A stretch of 64,000 nt of DNA from Leptospira sp. (GTDB lineage: Bacteria > Spirochaetota > Leptospiria > Leptospirales > Leptospiraceae). Of this stretch, positions 1 through 8,651 are shown in pieces. The stretch covers positions 62,001 through 126,000 of the forward strand of contig JACVCB010000001.1 in NCBI GenBank assembly GCA_016742255.1, read 5' to 3'. Below the pieces are notes generated by a model that saw only the letters and a list, made by a program, of their open reading frames with translations, made no database searches and had not been told where the DNA came from. Both the position numbers and the translations under genes were made by a program. Each line of letters opens with the position of its first letter. The first letter of the stretch is position 1.

Positions 1-1
1 T

Positions 2-580
2 TTCTCTTTCCTTTACAGTGAAATCAGTTTTATCATTTCAGTTTCGATTGTACTATTTGTCATCATCTACAATCGATTTGCAAAATACCATTTGGTATTC
101 GGACCAATCGTTATGGGGATATGCAGAGGTCTAAATTTGGTATTAGGTATGACAATCCTAAAATCAATTCCATTTACTCTTGTTAGTTTATCTGTGTTGC
201 CAATATTATATATAGCTGCAATTACATCAATAAGCCAAAATGAAGTTTTTGGAGGTGGCAAAATTCGATTTTTGATAGCGGGATTTTTGTATTTGGGTGT
301 ATTTTGTTCACAACTCATCTATTCCTTTTACAATCACTACTTCCTTTTCACACTTCCTTTTATCACACTACATTCTTTGATTTTATTCCCAACACTTTGG
401 CGAGCCATTCAAAATCCAATACCAACTTTGATCGGGAAGTCAGTAAAAATGGGAGTATTAACATTAATCCTTTTGAACGCCAGTTTTGCTGCCGCTTCTG
501 GTGTGATACCAATTGCAATTCTCATTCTTTTTATGTTACCTTTGTCATTTTTAATCGCAAAGTATTTTGCAGTCACATAA
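2..580 (+). CDS. eboC: EboC, UbiA-family prenyltransferase (5' end outside window)
   Basis: This is the C-terminal 192 residues of a polytopic membrane protein; the frame is open to the left edge, so the start lies outside the window. Several hydrophobic helices are visible, and the loop GICRGLNLVLG is typical of the EboC branch of the UbiA prenyltransferases. The gene ends 8 nt before eboD and is followed by eboE and eboF, which makes the assignment solid. In other bacteria the ebo cluster is implicated in moving a small precursor metabolite to the periplasm. The substrate here cannot be read from sequence. eboA and eboB would be expected just upstream. Confidence 0.8.
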   Translation, partial: FSFLYSEISFIISVSIVLFVIIYNRFAKYHLVFGPIVMGICRGLNLVLGMTILKSIPFTLVSLSVLPILYIAAITSISQNEVFGGGKIRFLIAGFLYLGVFCSQLIYSFYNHYFLFTLPFITLHSLILFPTLWRAIQNPIPTLIGKSVKMGVLTLILLNASFAAASGVIPIAILILFMLPLSFLIAKYFAVT

Positions 581-588
581 CAGATAAA

Positions 589-1749
589 ATGTCAAATCGA
601 TTTAATAGTATCCAATCTGAGTTTCAAGTATCCTATCGATATGAAGTATTTTTCACAAAACATCTGTTCGCTTTAGGAAATTCGGTAATAAGTAATTTTT
701 TTGATTTCCAAGAACAAGAAGGAACAAAAAAGAAAGTTTTGGTTGTTGTTGATAATGGAATCCTGGAACACCAAAATCACCTATTGGATTCCATACATTC
801 CTATTTTGAAACTAATGTAACATCTGTTCAATTAGTAAAAAATATTTTGACCATCCCTGGAGGTGAAAATGCAAAAAACCAAAATGAATTTTGGGAATTG
901 GTTTCCTCTGCCATCAGTGAGTATGGGATTGATAGGCACTCCTATGTGATGGCTATTGGTGGTGGTGCCTTCCTTGATATGGTAGGATTTGCAACAGCGG
1001 TATCCCATCGAGGCATTCGTTTGATAAGGATTCCAACAACTGTCCTTTCCCAAAATGATTCGGGAGTAGGAGTCAAAAATAGCATCAATTACCTTGGGAA
1101 AAAAAACTTCTTAGGTACGTTTGCACCACCCATTGCCGTTTTTAATGACTCTTCGTTTCTTGTTTCCTTGGATGAGAGAGATTGGCGTTCTGGGATAGCG
1201 GAAGCTGTAAAGGTATCGTTGATTAAAGAGGAAACTTTTTTTCGTTGGATTGAATCGAATGTTCAATCACTCGTGAACCGAGACATCGGTGTGATGGAAC
1301 AGTTAGTCTTTGACTGTGCAAGACTGCATATAGAACACATTCGGAGTGGAGATCCTTTCGAATTTGGTTCCTCAAGGCCTTTGGATTTTGGGCATTGGTT
1401 TGCACATAAATTAGAATACCTTTCCAATTTTTCCATTCGTCATGGTGAAGCAGTGGCGGTGGGAATTGCACTCGATTCGATCTATTCTTTTTTGAGTGGT
1501 GATTTAGAAGAAAAAGAATATTTGCGTATCTTACGTTTGTTATTGGGACTCGGGTTTACATTGAATTTCCCAATTCTATTAGAGAAAGGAAAAGAAAATT
1601 TAGAAATAGCCTTGGAAGAGTTTAGAGAACATCTAGGTGGTAAACTCACATTGCTAATGTTAGATGGAATCGGAAAACCGAAAGAAGTGTATTCCATGGA
1701 TCAATCTATTTTAATGTCTGCTTTTGATATTATGGTTAATTTCCAATGA
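589..1749 (+). CDS. eboD: EboD, 3-dehydroquinate synthase-like protein
   Basis: A 386-residue protein of the dehydroquinate synthase/sugar-phosphate cyclase fold. Visible motifs are the GGE loop near residue 90, the NAD-binding stretch GGGAFLDMVGF near 124, and the metal-binding histidines in GHWFAHKLE (about 272) and RHGEAVAVG (about 285). I chose the ATG at 589 because it follows the eboC stop by 8 nt. The same frame is open back to 304, but that would overlap eboC by 277 nt. The 3' end overlaps eboE by 4 nt (ATGA), which suggests translational coupling. In ebo clusters this gene replaces aroB-type chemistry with an unknown cyclitol or metabolite step, so it is not the housekeeping AroB. 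Confidence 0.85.
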   Translation: MSNRFNSIQSEFQVSYRYEVFFTKHLFALGNSVISNFFDFQEQEGTKKKVLVVVDNGILEHQNHLLDSIHSYFETNVTSVQLVKNILTIPGGENAKNQNEFWELVSSAISEYGIDRHSYVMAIGGGAFLDMVGFATAVSHRGIRLIRIPTTVLSQNDSGVGVKNSINYLGKKNFLGTFAPPIAVFNDSSFLVSLDERDWRSGIAEAVKVSLIKEETFFRWIESNVQSLVNRDIGVMEQLVFDCARLHIEHIRSGDPFEFGSSRPLDFGHWFAHKLEYLSNFSIRHGEAVAVGIALDSIYSFLSGDLEEKEYLRILRLLLGLGFTLNFPILLEKGKENLEIALEEFREHLGGKLTLLMLDGIGKPKEVYSMDQSILMSAFDIMVNFQ

Positions 1750-2954
1750 AAACAAAATTTGGACACTTAACCTATTGTTCCAATATCCATATCGGAGAAT
1801 CTTGGGAAGACCATTTTCAGGAATTAAAAATCTATCTTCCTAAGATCAAATCACAAATTTCACCGAATGAACCTTTTGGAATAGGCCTTCGTTTATCCAA
1901 TGAAGCTTCGGTAAGCCTTTCCCAAGAAGAAAATCTATTCGAATGGAAAAATTGGCTCAAACAGGAATCGATGTATGTGATATCAATCAATGGATTCCCG
2001 TATGGAGGATTCCATTCTGATGTTGTGAAAGAGAAAGTTTATCATCCCGATTGGTCAACGCTAGAAAGGTATGATTATACAAAACGATTGTTTTTATTAT
2101 TAAATGAAATGTTACCTCAAGGTGTAGAGGGAGGTGTTTCCACCCCTCCACTTTCGTATCTCTATTTTGAGTCCAATGAAACAGATTTTGAAAAAAGAAA
2201 AAATAAATGTAATCATTTCATCATCCAAACACTAGTCGACTTGATCCGAATTAAAAAAAAGGAATCACGAATCCTACACTTAGACATTGAACCAGAACCT
2301 GATGGTTTCCTCGGAACTTTTGCAAACTTGGTCCATTGGTACGAAAAAGAACTTTTGCCTATGGCAGTACCAATTTTAAGTAAAGAATTTGGATTTGATG
2401 AAAGAATTGCCATCCAAAATACCAAAGAACACATTCGACTATGTTTGGATGTGTGCCACCTAGCAGTCACACACGAGATGAACGATGGTTTGTTTTCAGA
2501 GTTAGAACGAACAGGAATCAAAGTAGGTAGGATCCAAGTGAGTTCCGCTTTAAAGGTGGTTTTTTCCGAATCGATTGAAGTAAAACTCAATTTATTAAAA
2601 CCCTTTGATGAAAAAAAATACTTACACCAAGTTGTGGCCGTAAAACAAAATGGAACAAGGCTTTCGTATCAAGATTTAGGGGAAGCGATCTTAAATGGTG
2701 CAGAGATAGGTGAAGAATGGAGAATCCATTTCCATGTTCCTATCTTTTTGGATTCGTATGGTGAGTTTTTGTCTACCCAAGAAGAATTGATTGCAGTGTT
2801 GAAAATGCAGAAACAATCACCTTTTACAAATGTATTGGAAATTGAAACTTACACTTGGAATGTCCTTCCCACACCCTTACAAATTACATTAGAATCATCC
2901 ATCGTAAGAGAACTCAATTGGGTAAAAACAATTTTGAGTGAAAAGAAAAACTAA
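1746..2954 (+). CDS. eboE: EboE, xylose-isomerase-like TIM-barrel metabolite protein
   Basis: A 402-residue protein starting with LTYCSNIHIGESW, the N-terminal signature of EboE. It has the sugar isomerase/AP endonuclease TIM-barrel pattern, with metal-ligand type segments HLDIEPEPDG (about 178) and LCLDVCHLAVTHE (about 230). It starts inside the last codons of eboD (ATGA overlap) and ends 6 nt before eboF, so all four genes are probably one transcript. EboE is thought to process the exported metabolite, but the reaction is unknown. Identity as EboE is well supported by order and N-terminus; biochemical function is not. Confidence 0.85.
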   Translation: MKTKFGHLTYCSNIHIGESWEDHFQELKIYLPKIKSQISPNEPFGIGLRLSNEASVSLSQEENLFEWKNWLKQESMYVISINGFPYGGFHSDVVKEKVYHPDWSTLERYDYTKRLFLLLNEMLPQGVEGGVSTPPLSYLYFESNETDFEKRKNKCNHFIIQTLVDLIRIKKKESRILHLDIEPEPDGFLGTFANLVHWYEKELLPMAVPILSKEFGFDERIAIQNTKEHIRLCLDVCHLAVTHEMNDGLFSELERTGIKVGRIQVSSALKVVFSESIEVKLNLLKPFDEKKYLHQVVAVKQNGTRLSYQDLGEAILNGAEIGEEWRIHFHVPIFLDSYGEFLSTQEELIAVLKMQKQSPFTNVLEIETYTWNVLPTPLQITLESSIVRELNWVKTILSEKKN

Positions 2955-2960
2955 ATCCAA

Positions 2961-4355
2961 ATGAAACAAACAAAAACAAAATTCAAAAAAACCATTGTCA
3001 TCAATATCGTGGGGCTTTCGAAATCTGTCATATCGGAACACACTCCCTTTTTAAAAGAATATCTTGCATCTAAAAACCATACACTCATTGAACCAATGTT
3101 ACCTGGTGTCACAACAAGTACACAGAGTACATACCTAACTGGTACATGGCCAAGTGAACATGGGATTGTGGGGAATGGATGGTATGATCGAAATGATTCC
3201 GAAGTGAAATTTTGGAAACAATCCAATCATCTGGTTTATGGAGAAAAAATTTGGGAGAAAGCCAAAAAAATAGATCCTAAGTTTACATGTTCCAAAATGT
3301 TTTGGTGGTACAATATGTACTCTTCGGCAGATTATTCTGTAACACCCAGACCACAATACCATGCAGATGGAGTTAAAGCACCTGATTGTTATTCCCATCC
3401 ACCTGAACTTAGAGATGAACTGCAAAACAAATTTGGCCCTTTCCCACTTTTTCATTTTTGGGGACCAAATGCAAACATTCGTTCTACAAAATGGATCAAA
3501 GATGCTACTCTTTATGTGGATGAAAAGTATGATCCTACATTGACATTCGTGTATTTACCCCATTTGGATTATGGGTTGCAAAAGGTTGGTTCAAACGTAT
3601 CCAAACTAAAAAAGGAACTATTTGAACTGGATCAGATTGTAAAAGAATTAGTGGAATCCTATCAAAAGAAAAATGCCAAAGTGATTTTACTTTCTGAATA
3701 TGGAATTAGTGATGTTCACACTCCCATTCATATCAATCGAATTTTAAGAGAAAACAATCTGATACAAGTAAGAAAGGAACGTTGGTATGAACATTTGGAC
3801 CCAGGTGCATCTCGGGCATTTGCCGTTTCTGACCACCAAATCTCACATATTTATTGTAAGGATGAAAAATCCTTACAATATGCAAAAAAAATCGCCAAAC
3901 AAATACCAGGTGTAGACTTAGTTCTGGATAAAAAAGAACAAAAAAAATACCACATTCACCATGAAAGATCAGGGGATCTTGTTTTAGTCGCAAAAGAAGG
4001 TTATTGGTTTACTTACTATTATTGGATGAATGACAAAGAGGCTCCAGATTACGCCCGCTTGGTGGACATCCATCGAAAACCTGGGTATGATCCCGCAGAA
4101 CTCTTTTTAAACCCAAGTCAAAAGTTTGTAAAATGGAAGGTGATTTGGACATTAATCAAGAAAAAACTTGGGTTTCGTTACTTAATGGATGTGATTCCAT
4201 TAGATGCAGACTTGGTAAGAGGTTCTCATGGTGGAATTCCAAGGAGTCCAGAATTTTACCCTATTTTTGCAGCAGAAATCCCACTCCCTAAGAAAAATAT
4301 TTCTGCTATAAAAGTGTACGATTTCATCTGGGAGCAGATGACTTCTGAGATTTAA
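2961..4355 (+). CDS. eboF: EboF, alkaline phosphatase/NPP-family phosphodiesterase
   Basis: A 464-residue member of the nucleotide pyrophosphatase/phosphodiesterase branch of the alkaline phosphatase superfamily. The segment PGVTTSTQSTYLTG (about 50-63) contains the expected Thr nucleophile and is followed by WPSEHGIVGNGWYD. Later metal ligands include HLDYGLQK (about 200) and SHGG near the C-terminus. No signal peptide is obvious, so it is probably cytoplasmic. It is the last gene of the ebo block; the next gene is 42 nt away and functionally unrelated. A typical role would be release of a phosphate or nucleotide group from the pathway product, which is inference. Confidence 0.78.
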   Translation: MKQTKTKFKKTIVINIVGLSKSVISEHTPFLKEYLASKNHTLIEPMLPGVTTSTQSTYLTGTWPSEHGIVGNGWYDRNDSEVKFWKQSNHLVYGEKIWEKAKKIDPKFTCSKMFWWYNMYSSADYSVTPRPQYHADGVKAPDCYSHPPELRDELQNKFGPFPLFHFWGPNANIRSTKWIKDATLYVDEKYDPTLTFVYLPHLDYGLQKVGSNVSKLKKELFELDQIVKELVESYQKKNAKVILLSEYGISDVHTPIHINRILRENNLIQVRKERWYEHLDPGASRAFAVSDHQISHIYCKDEKSLQYAKKIAKQIPGVDLVLDKKEQKKYHIHHERSGDLVLVAKEGYWFTYYYWMNDKEAPDYARLVDIHRKPGYDPAELFLNPSQKFVKWKVIWTLIKKKLGFRYLMDVIPLDADLVRGSHGGIPRSPEFYPIFAAEIPLPKKNISAIKVYDFIWEQMTSEI

Positions 4356-4396
4356 ATGTTTGACTCGTACCTTTATAAATCATTTTTTTTAATTCA

Positions 4397-5605
4397 GTGT
4401 CCGTAGAAGATATCAAAATTGTAACATACTCGAAAGGGGCAGCCATTGTTGTCCAAAATTCCGTAAATACTGGGAATTTTTTCATCGTTAAATCGGGCCG
4501 GGTTTCGGTAGATTCCGAACACATCGTTGTTGACCATGAACTTGCTTATTATGAAGCAGGGGATAGTTTTGGTTTGGTTTCAGCACTCACAGAACATAGG
4601 TTCCTTGTCACATTATTTGCTGACACAGATGTAGAACTGGTGCAAATTCCAATCCGCCTCCTCGGTTCTTACCTGAAAGAACGGAAAGAACTTGCGATGA
4701 AAATTTTAGGTCTTTATTCTAGAGAATTGAGAACCCTTCAAAAACATCTATCAAAAGCAAATAAACCAGCAGATCGTGAATACCATCCCGAACGTTTGGT
4801 ACAAAATGCACGGACTTATCTTTCTTGGCAAAAACCAAGTCTTGCTGCTTATTCTTTGCAAGCTTTTCTCAAATGGTCTAAAGAAAACAATTCCACAGAC
4901 AATGTACAGGAAGCGTCCGACTTATTTAAGTCAGTTGCCACTTCCTACAAACCATTTCCTTGGGACAATATGCAGTCCACTTTGGAAGCCGGCGAAGTTC
5001 TTTTTGTGGAAAGTGAAAAGAGTAACGAGATCTACGTTGTGTTAGAAGGGAATGTAAAACTATTTGGAATTGTTCGTGGATTTGAATACGTTATCGATGT
5101 CCTAGGGCCTGGTGAGATTTTCGGTGAAATGTCCCTCATTGACAATGCTCCGAGGATGGCATCAGCGATCACAGAAACCAAAAGCAAAATCCTAAGAGTG
5201 ACTCCAGAGAATTTATTTGAGTCAGTTGGGCCATCTTTACTGCAAAAGATTTTTGAGAGTATTGCACGTCGTATTTGGTTTTCCCACCAAAGACTGGTCA
5301 TATTACGTTTGAAAACACCAGTCACCAGACTATATGCATATTTGTACAATTCCATCCGTGACCAGGACATTCGACTCGGCCGAAATTTAGACGCAAGTTT
5401 ATCCACTCCCCATACGATTTATATCCAGATGGAAGAGTTGTGTAATATGTGCGGGATCATCAAACTAAAACAGGAAAGTATCGATGAATTCAAAGCAGAT
5501 ACAAACCTTGTGATCGAACCCAACCGCATTACCATTAAAAGTAGAAAACGTTTGGAAGAAAAATTGGGCCACTTCAAATCAAAAGAGGGTCAAATTGTTG
5601 CCTAA
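4397..5605 (+). CDS. Double cyclic-nucleotide-binding (Crp-like) protein
   Basis: A 402-residue cytoplasmic protein with two cNMP-binding beta-barrels. The first (about 10-100) has no recognisable phosphate-binding cassette. The second (about 200-300) keeps a good cassette, FGEMSLIDNAPRMASA, including the Pro-Arg pair that binds the cyclic phosphate. The C-terminal 80 residues resemble a worn Crp winged helix (IQMEELCNMCGI), so DNA binding is uncertain. The start is a GTG with no convincing ribosome-binding site. Cyclic nucleotide could come from the class III cyclase encoded at 60336-61568. Single-gene unit between the ebo block and a DoxX-like gene. Confidence 0.75.
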   Translation: MSVEDIKIVTYSKGAAIVVQNSVNTGNFFIVKSGRVSVDSEHIVVDHELAYYEAGDSFGLVSALTEHRFLVTLFADTDVELVQIPIRLLGSYLKERKELAMKILGLYSRELRTLQKHLSKANKPADREYHPERLVQNARTYLSWQKPSLAAYSLQAFLKWSKENNSTDNVQEASDLFKSVATSYKPFPWDNMQSTLEAGEVLFVESEKSNEIYVVLEGNVKLFGIVRGFEYVIDVLGPGEIFGEMSLIDNAPRMASAITETKSKILRVTPENLFESVGPSLLQKIFESIARRIWFSHQRLVILRLKTPVTRLYAYLYNSIRDQDIRLGRNLDASLSTPHTIYIQMEELCNMCGIIKLKQESIDEFKADTNLVIEPNRITIKSRKRLEEKLGHFKSKEGQIVA

Positions 5606-5654
5606 CCCTTCTAAAATTTGTATCAATTTTTCCAATCTGTGATTTAGTTCGGTG

Positions 5655-6035
5655 ATGAAAAAGTTTTTCGTGTATTCCCTTGCTTTGTTTTATATAGTCG
5701 CAGGCACTAACCATTTCTTTTCACCTGAATTTTACCTGGAAATGATGCCTGACTATCTACCTTTTCACGAATTACTCAATGTTACCAGTGGTCTTTCTGA
5801 AATCACTCTTGGCCTTCTTGTTTTATACGAACGGATGAGAAAATTGGCATGTTATGGAATCATTCTCCTCTTACTAGCGATTTATCCTGCTAATATCAAT
5901 ATGTTATTAGAAGCGTTAGACGGAAAGGACTTTGGAGTTCCGATTTGGGCATTATACGTTAGGTTACCATTTCAATTTTTGTTTATTTATTGGGCATGGG
6001 CCGTTCGTGATTTCAAATTGTCTGAATCTACATAA
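5655..6035 (+). CDS. DoxX-like small membrane protein
   Basis: A 126-residue protein with four predicted transmembrane helices and the N-terminal pattern FYIVAGTNHFFSPEFYLEMMPDYLP, typical of the DoxX/DoxD-like family seen in spirochaetes and many other bacteria. The ATG at 5655 is preferred over an in-frame GTG one codon earlier. It is followed after 25 nt by a small winged-helix regulator, possibly co-transcribed. Family members are linked to quinone or thiol redox at the membrane, but no catalytic residue can be named here. Confidence 0.7.
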   Translation: MKKFFVYSLALFYIVAGTNHFFSPEFYLEMMPDYLPFHELLNVTSGLSEITLGLLVLYERMRKLACYGIILLLLAIYPANINMLLEALDGKDFGVPIWALYVRLPFQFLFIYWAWAVRDFKLSEST

Positions 6036-6060
6036 TCGAAAATTAAGGTTCTAAGATCGA

Positions 6061-6375
6061 ATGACAAAAGACTTAAAACGGAAACCTAAAGAAAGTCCTA
6101 AAAAATTAGGACAATGGACGTTCTTATCAAACCACGCTCACGTACTCATTTGTTTGAGTAAGGACCCCGAAATGCGATTGAAGGATGTTGCAGTGCTAGT
6201 TGGGATTACGGAAAGAGCTGTGCAAACCATTGTGAAAGATTTAGTGGATGCGTCGGTATTACAGAAAAGTAAGGATGGGCGCCGGAACCAATACATCATC
6301 CAAACAGACCAGAAACTGAGACACCCTGTCGAAGCCAATCACACAATCTCCGAACTTTTGAAATTAGGAAAGTAA
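6061..6375 (+). CDS. Winged-helix transcriptional regulator (MarR/ArsR-like)
   Basis: A 104-residue cytoplasmic protein that is almost entirely one winged helix-turn-helix. HVLICLSKDPEMRLKDVAVLVG followed by TERAVQTIVKDLVDASVL forms the HTH, and the wing is KSKDGRRNQYII. It has no effector domain. The lysine-rich N-terminus may contact DNA. The gene lies 25 nt after the DoxX-like gene and converges with the panE-like gene 12 nt away. The target is unknown; the DoxX-like gene is an obvious candidate. Confidence 0.7.
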   Translation: MTKDLKRKPKESPKKLGQWTFLSNHAHVLICLSKDPEMRLKDVAVLVGITERAVQTIVKDLVDASVLQKSKDGRRNQYIIQTDQKLRHPVEANHTISELLKLGK

Positions 6376-6387
6376 TTCCCAAACCTG

Positions 6388-7371
6388 TTACGAGGGGAAT
6401 TCACTTTCTATCTTCAATACTTCATTCACAATTCTTTCATTTATTGGAACAGATAATCCAATTTTACTTGCTTCACTTACGACTTCACCATTGATAAATT
6501 CAATTTCTGTTTTTCGTTTATGATCTAAGTCCTGGACCATTGACGTTTTGATTTTAAAATACTTTAAACCCAGTAAGATCAGAACCAAATGGCGAATCCA
6601 AAGTGGTAATGATCCTTTTCCTCCCCCAAGTTTTTGGATGGGAAAGGAACCAGGAACCACTCCTTCTTTGATCTGCAACTTGGACATCAGTTCTTTGATT
6701 TCTGTGAGGACAGTGATTGCTTGGTTTCGTCCTTTTTGGTTTAGAAATAATTGCCCCAAAGTCAATTGTTTAGAAGCGGCAAGTCCATTGATGATGGAAT
6801 TGATGGCAAGTTTATGCCACCTATAGCCAGTAATGTGGTCGGTGAGTACAACATCGATCCAAGGTTTTAGGAGTGTTTCCCAGATCAAATTTGGTTTGGT
6901 TTGGTCCGAACCACCGAGTACTAAACTACCTGGATTGGACTGAAAGTAGATTCCATTTTCTAAAACTTGTGTATTCCATCCAACAACACCAGAAATGATT
7001 TTGTTTTTAAAATTCGGAAAGTGTTCTTCTGGTAAGCCGTTTTGGATTAAGATCCATTTCCCATTTGGATTTAAATGGTTTTTCGTGATTGTAAGGTATT
7101 CGTTTAATAATTGGTTTTTGCAACCCAAGATGATGTAGTCAAATGTTTCGGTATTGTCTTGAACCAATGTTAAATGGTCTTTTAAGATTATTTCGGTTGT
7201 ATCACCATTTGGACCTTTAAATTGGATTGGTTTTTCTTTTAAGGAAAAAAGTCTGTTTTGGTCTTTGCAAAGGATTTTATAAGGAACTTTGTTTTGGTGA
7301 AAGGCATGTAATATGGTAACAGTAACAGAGCCAATTCCACAAATTGCAATTGAAGGATATCCATCGTTCAT
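6388..7371 (-). CDS. PanE/ApbA-type ketopantoate reductase family protein
   Basis: A 327-residue NADPH-dependent dehydrogenase of the ketopantoate reductase family (usual length 290-330). The N-terminal Rossmann loop reads GIGSVT, so the third glycine of GxGxxG is replaced. The central NPGSLVLGG segment and the catalytic-lysine helix YRWHKLAINSIINGLAA (Lys187) are present, as is the C-terminal substrate domain with a conserved E-x-x-x-I-NGEVV stretch. It could make pantoate for coenzyme A, but the altered nucleotide loop and long middle insertion mean another 2-oxoacid substrate is possible. Monocistronic, and divergent from the lipoprotein at 7475. Confidence 0.72.
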   Translation of the reverse strand: MNDGYPSIAICGIGSVTVTILHAFHQNKVPYKILCKDQNRLFSLKEKPIQFKGPNGDTTEIILKDHLTLVQDNTETFDYIILGCKNQLLNEYLTITKNHLNPNGKWILIQNGLPEEHFPNFKNKIISGVVGWNTQVLENGIYFQSNPGSLVLGGSDQTKPNLIWETLLKPWIDVVLTDHITGYRWHKLAINSIINGLAASKQLTLGQLFLNQKGRNQAITVLTEIKELMSKLQIKEGVVPGSFPIQKLGGGKGSLPLWIRHLVLILLGLKYFKIKTSMVQDLDHKRKTEIEFINGEVVSEASKIGLSVPINERIVNEVLKIESEFPS

Positions 7372-7474
7372 ATTTAAAACGATTCTATTTCTTCATAAAG
7401 AAAAATCTTCTCTTTTTTATTGACTCTTTTTTGATTTTCAGTAAAAAAAGAAATCCATCAAAAAGGGGTCTAAA

Positions 7475-7846
7475 ATGAAAAAGATTCTGTTTCGCATTTT
7501 GCCATTGTTGTTAGTTGGTTCCTTACTTGGGAATTGTGTCTACTCAGAGTTACGTACTCCTGGTCTTGCTGCCAACATGACTCAGTATGTTATGAATTCT
7601 GATGACTACCAAATCATTGGACCTGTTGAAACCCAAGGTGAATTTGTCACTTGGTTCTTGGTTGTATTAACAGGTGAAACTGGTTACAGTGATTTATTAA
7701 AACAAGCGAGAGAAAAAGGTGGAGATGATATCATCAACTATCGATTTGAAATTAGACAAAAAAGCATTTTGTTAATTGTTTGGAATCGAGTGATTTGGAA
7801 TGCATCTGCGATTGCGATCAAATACAGGGACAAAATTAAAAAATAA
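7475..7846 (+). CDS. Small lipoprotein, TRL-like
   Basis: A 123-residue lipoprotein with a basic N-terminus, a hydrophobic core and the lipobox LLGNC (Cys21). The mature part includes GETGYSDLLKQAREKGGDDIINYRFE and a hydrophobic beta stretch, a pattern like small TRL-type lipoproteins. A good purine-rich ribosome-binding site (AAAGGGG) precedes the ATG. Likely anchored in the inner or outer membrane facing the periplasm. Function unknown; it converges with perR 28 nt downstream. Confidence 0.65.
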   Translation: MKKILFRILPLLLVGSLLGNCVYSELRTPGLAANMTQYVMNSDDYQIIGPVETQGEFVTWFLVVLTGETGYSDLLKQAREKGGDDIINYRFEIRQKSILLIVWNRVIWNASAIAIKYRDKIKK

Positions 7847-7873
7847 ATCCAAGAATCCCCTTGGGGGGGAAAT

Positions 7874-8308
7874 TTATTTCCCTCTTAAGGTGATGACAAG
7901 TTTTGGGTTTTGTAATTCCTTTCCAGTTTTCTGAAAATAACTTTCCTTTAATTCTAGGAGTACCTTTTCTTCCAAGGAATCATTGAGTTCGATGTCTACA
8001 ATCTCTCCAGAAGTTTCATCGAGCGCATGGTGGTGGACACTTGTATTGGAATCAAAATGAGTGACACCTGACTTTAGTTCTAACGTACCAAGCAAACCTT
8101 TTTCCGCGAACAACTTTAGGTTATTAAAAATGGTCGCCCGGGATGCATGGGGAAAGTGAGTATTCACCAAATGGAAAACTTCTTCGGCAAACAAATGTTG
8201 GTGTTTCTCAAGGAGTAGGTGAGCCATTTCCAATCGTTGGGAAGTGGGACGTATTCCATGAGATTCCAAAAGTTCCTTTGTTTTTTGGTAACTTAAATCC
8301 ATTACCAT
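7874..8308 (-). CDS. perR: PerR, Fur-family peroxide-responsive repressor
   Basis: A 144-residue Fur-family regulator. The DNA-recognition helix is ASRATIFNNLKLFAEKG. Five residues line up with the regulatory metal ligands of Bacillus PerR, each shifted by one: His38, Asp86, His92, His94 and Asp105. The Asp at position 86 is the PerR-type ligand (Fur and Zur usually differ there). There is no cysteine at all, so the Cys4 structural zinc site of most Fur proteins is absent, as reported for Leptospira PerR. The ATG at 8308 sits 9 nt from an AGGGAGAG ribosome-binding site. A perfect Per box lies 34 nt upstream, so autoregulation is expected. Histidine oxidation by peroxide would release the protein from DNA (family knowledge). 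Confidence 0.87.
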   Translation of the reverse strand: MVMDLSYQKTKELLESHGIRPTSQRLEMAHLLLEKHQHLFAEEVFHLVNTHFPHASRATIFNNLKLFAEKGLLGTLELKSGVTHFDSNTSVHHHALDETSGEIVDIELNDSLEEKVLLELKESYFQKTGKELQNPKLVITLRGK

Positions 8309-8342
8309 TGCAATTTCTCTCCCTACTTAATTTTGTCAATAA

Positions 8343-8357
8343 TTAGACTAAGTCTAA
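8343..8357. promoter_or_regulatory. Per box operator upstream of perR
   Basis: A perfect 7-1-7 palindrome, TTAGACT-A-AGTCTAA, with the spacing and ends of Fur/PerR operators. It lies 34 nt upstream of the perR start on the minus strand and about 295 nt before the phosphatase gene on the plus strand. It could control either direction, with perR autoregulation the simplest reading. Confidence 0.75.
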
Positions 8358-8651
8358 ATATAAAAGTCGGCCTCTTTTTATAGGAATTTGTTCCCATCTT
8401 GTGGAATTTACTACAAAACGACTGTACCTTTCCGAGACTCGTTCTTTTCCCGAAAGGGATCAGAAGTCATACTGATCGGAGATTTGGAATTACGGATAGG
8501 ATAACATCTGTTAGATTTATTTTGAAAGAACTATTGGTTTTATGATTTTTTGGTGAGTGAGGATTCAATTTATGAATCTGGCAAACGTAAAAAAATCCTT
8601 GCACTTCCCGAGATTCACATTTCAATCCTCTCGGTGTTCCAAGCAAGTACC
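8358..8651. other. Intergenic leader with two small hairpins
   Basis: About 290 nt with no convincing gene. It contains a GAAA-tetraloop hairpin (TCCC/GGGA, 8448-8459) directly abutting a GATCAG/CTGATC stem (8458-8477). Weak TTG/GTG starts in frame with the downstream phosphatase exist near 8550 but would place a long non-secretory extension before its signal peptide. Probably the 5' leader and promoter region of the 8652 gene. Confidence 0.4.

Noticed and set aside
304..588. Upstream extension of the eboD frame to an ATG at 304
   Set aside because: It would overlap eboC by 277 nt and adds residues with no resemblance to the family; the ATG at 589 fits the operon spacing.
4360..4380. TTGACT and TATAAA as a promoter for the cNMP protein
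   Set aside because: The spacer is only 8 nt, too short for a sigma-70 promoter.
7861..7885. GGGAAAT/ATTTCCC palindrome at the perR 3' end
   Set aside because: The loop is too small and no T-run follows in either direction, so it cannot be supported as a terminator.
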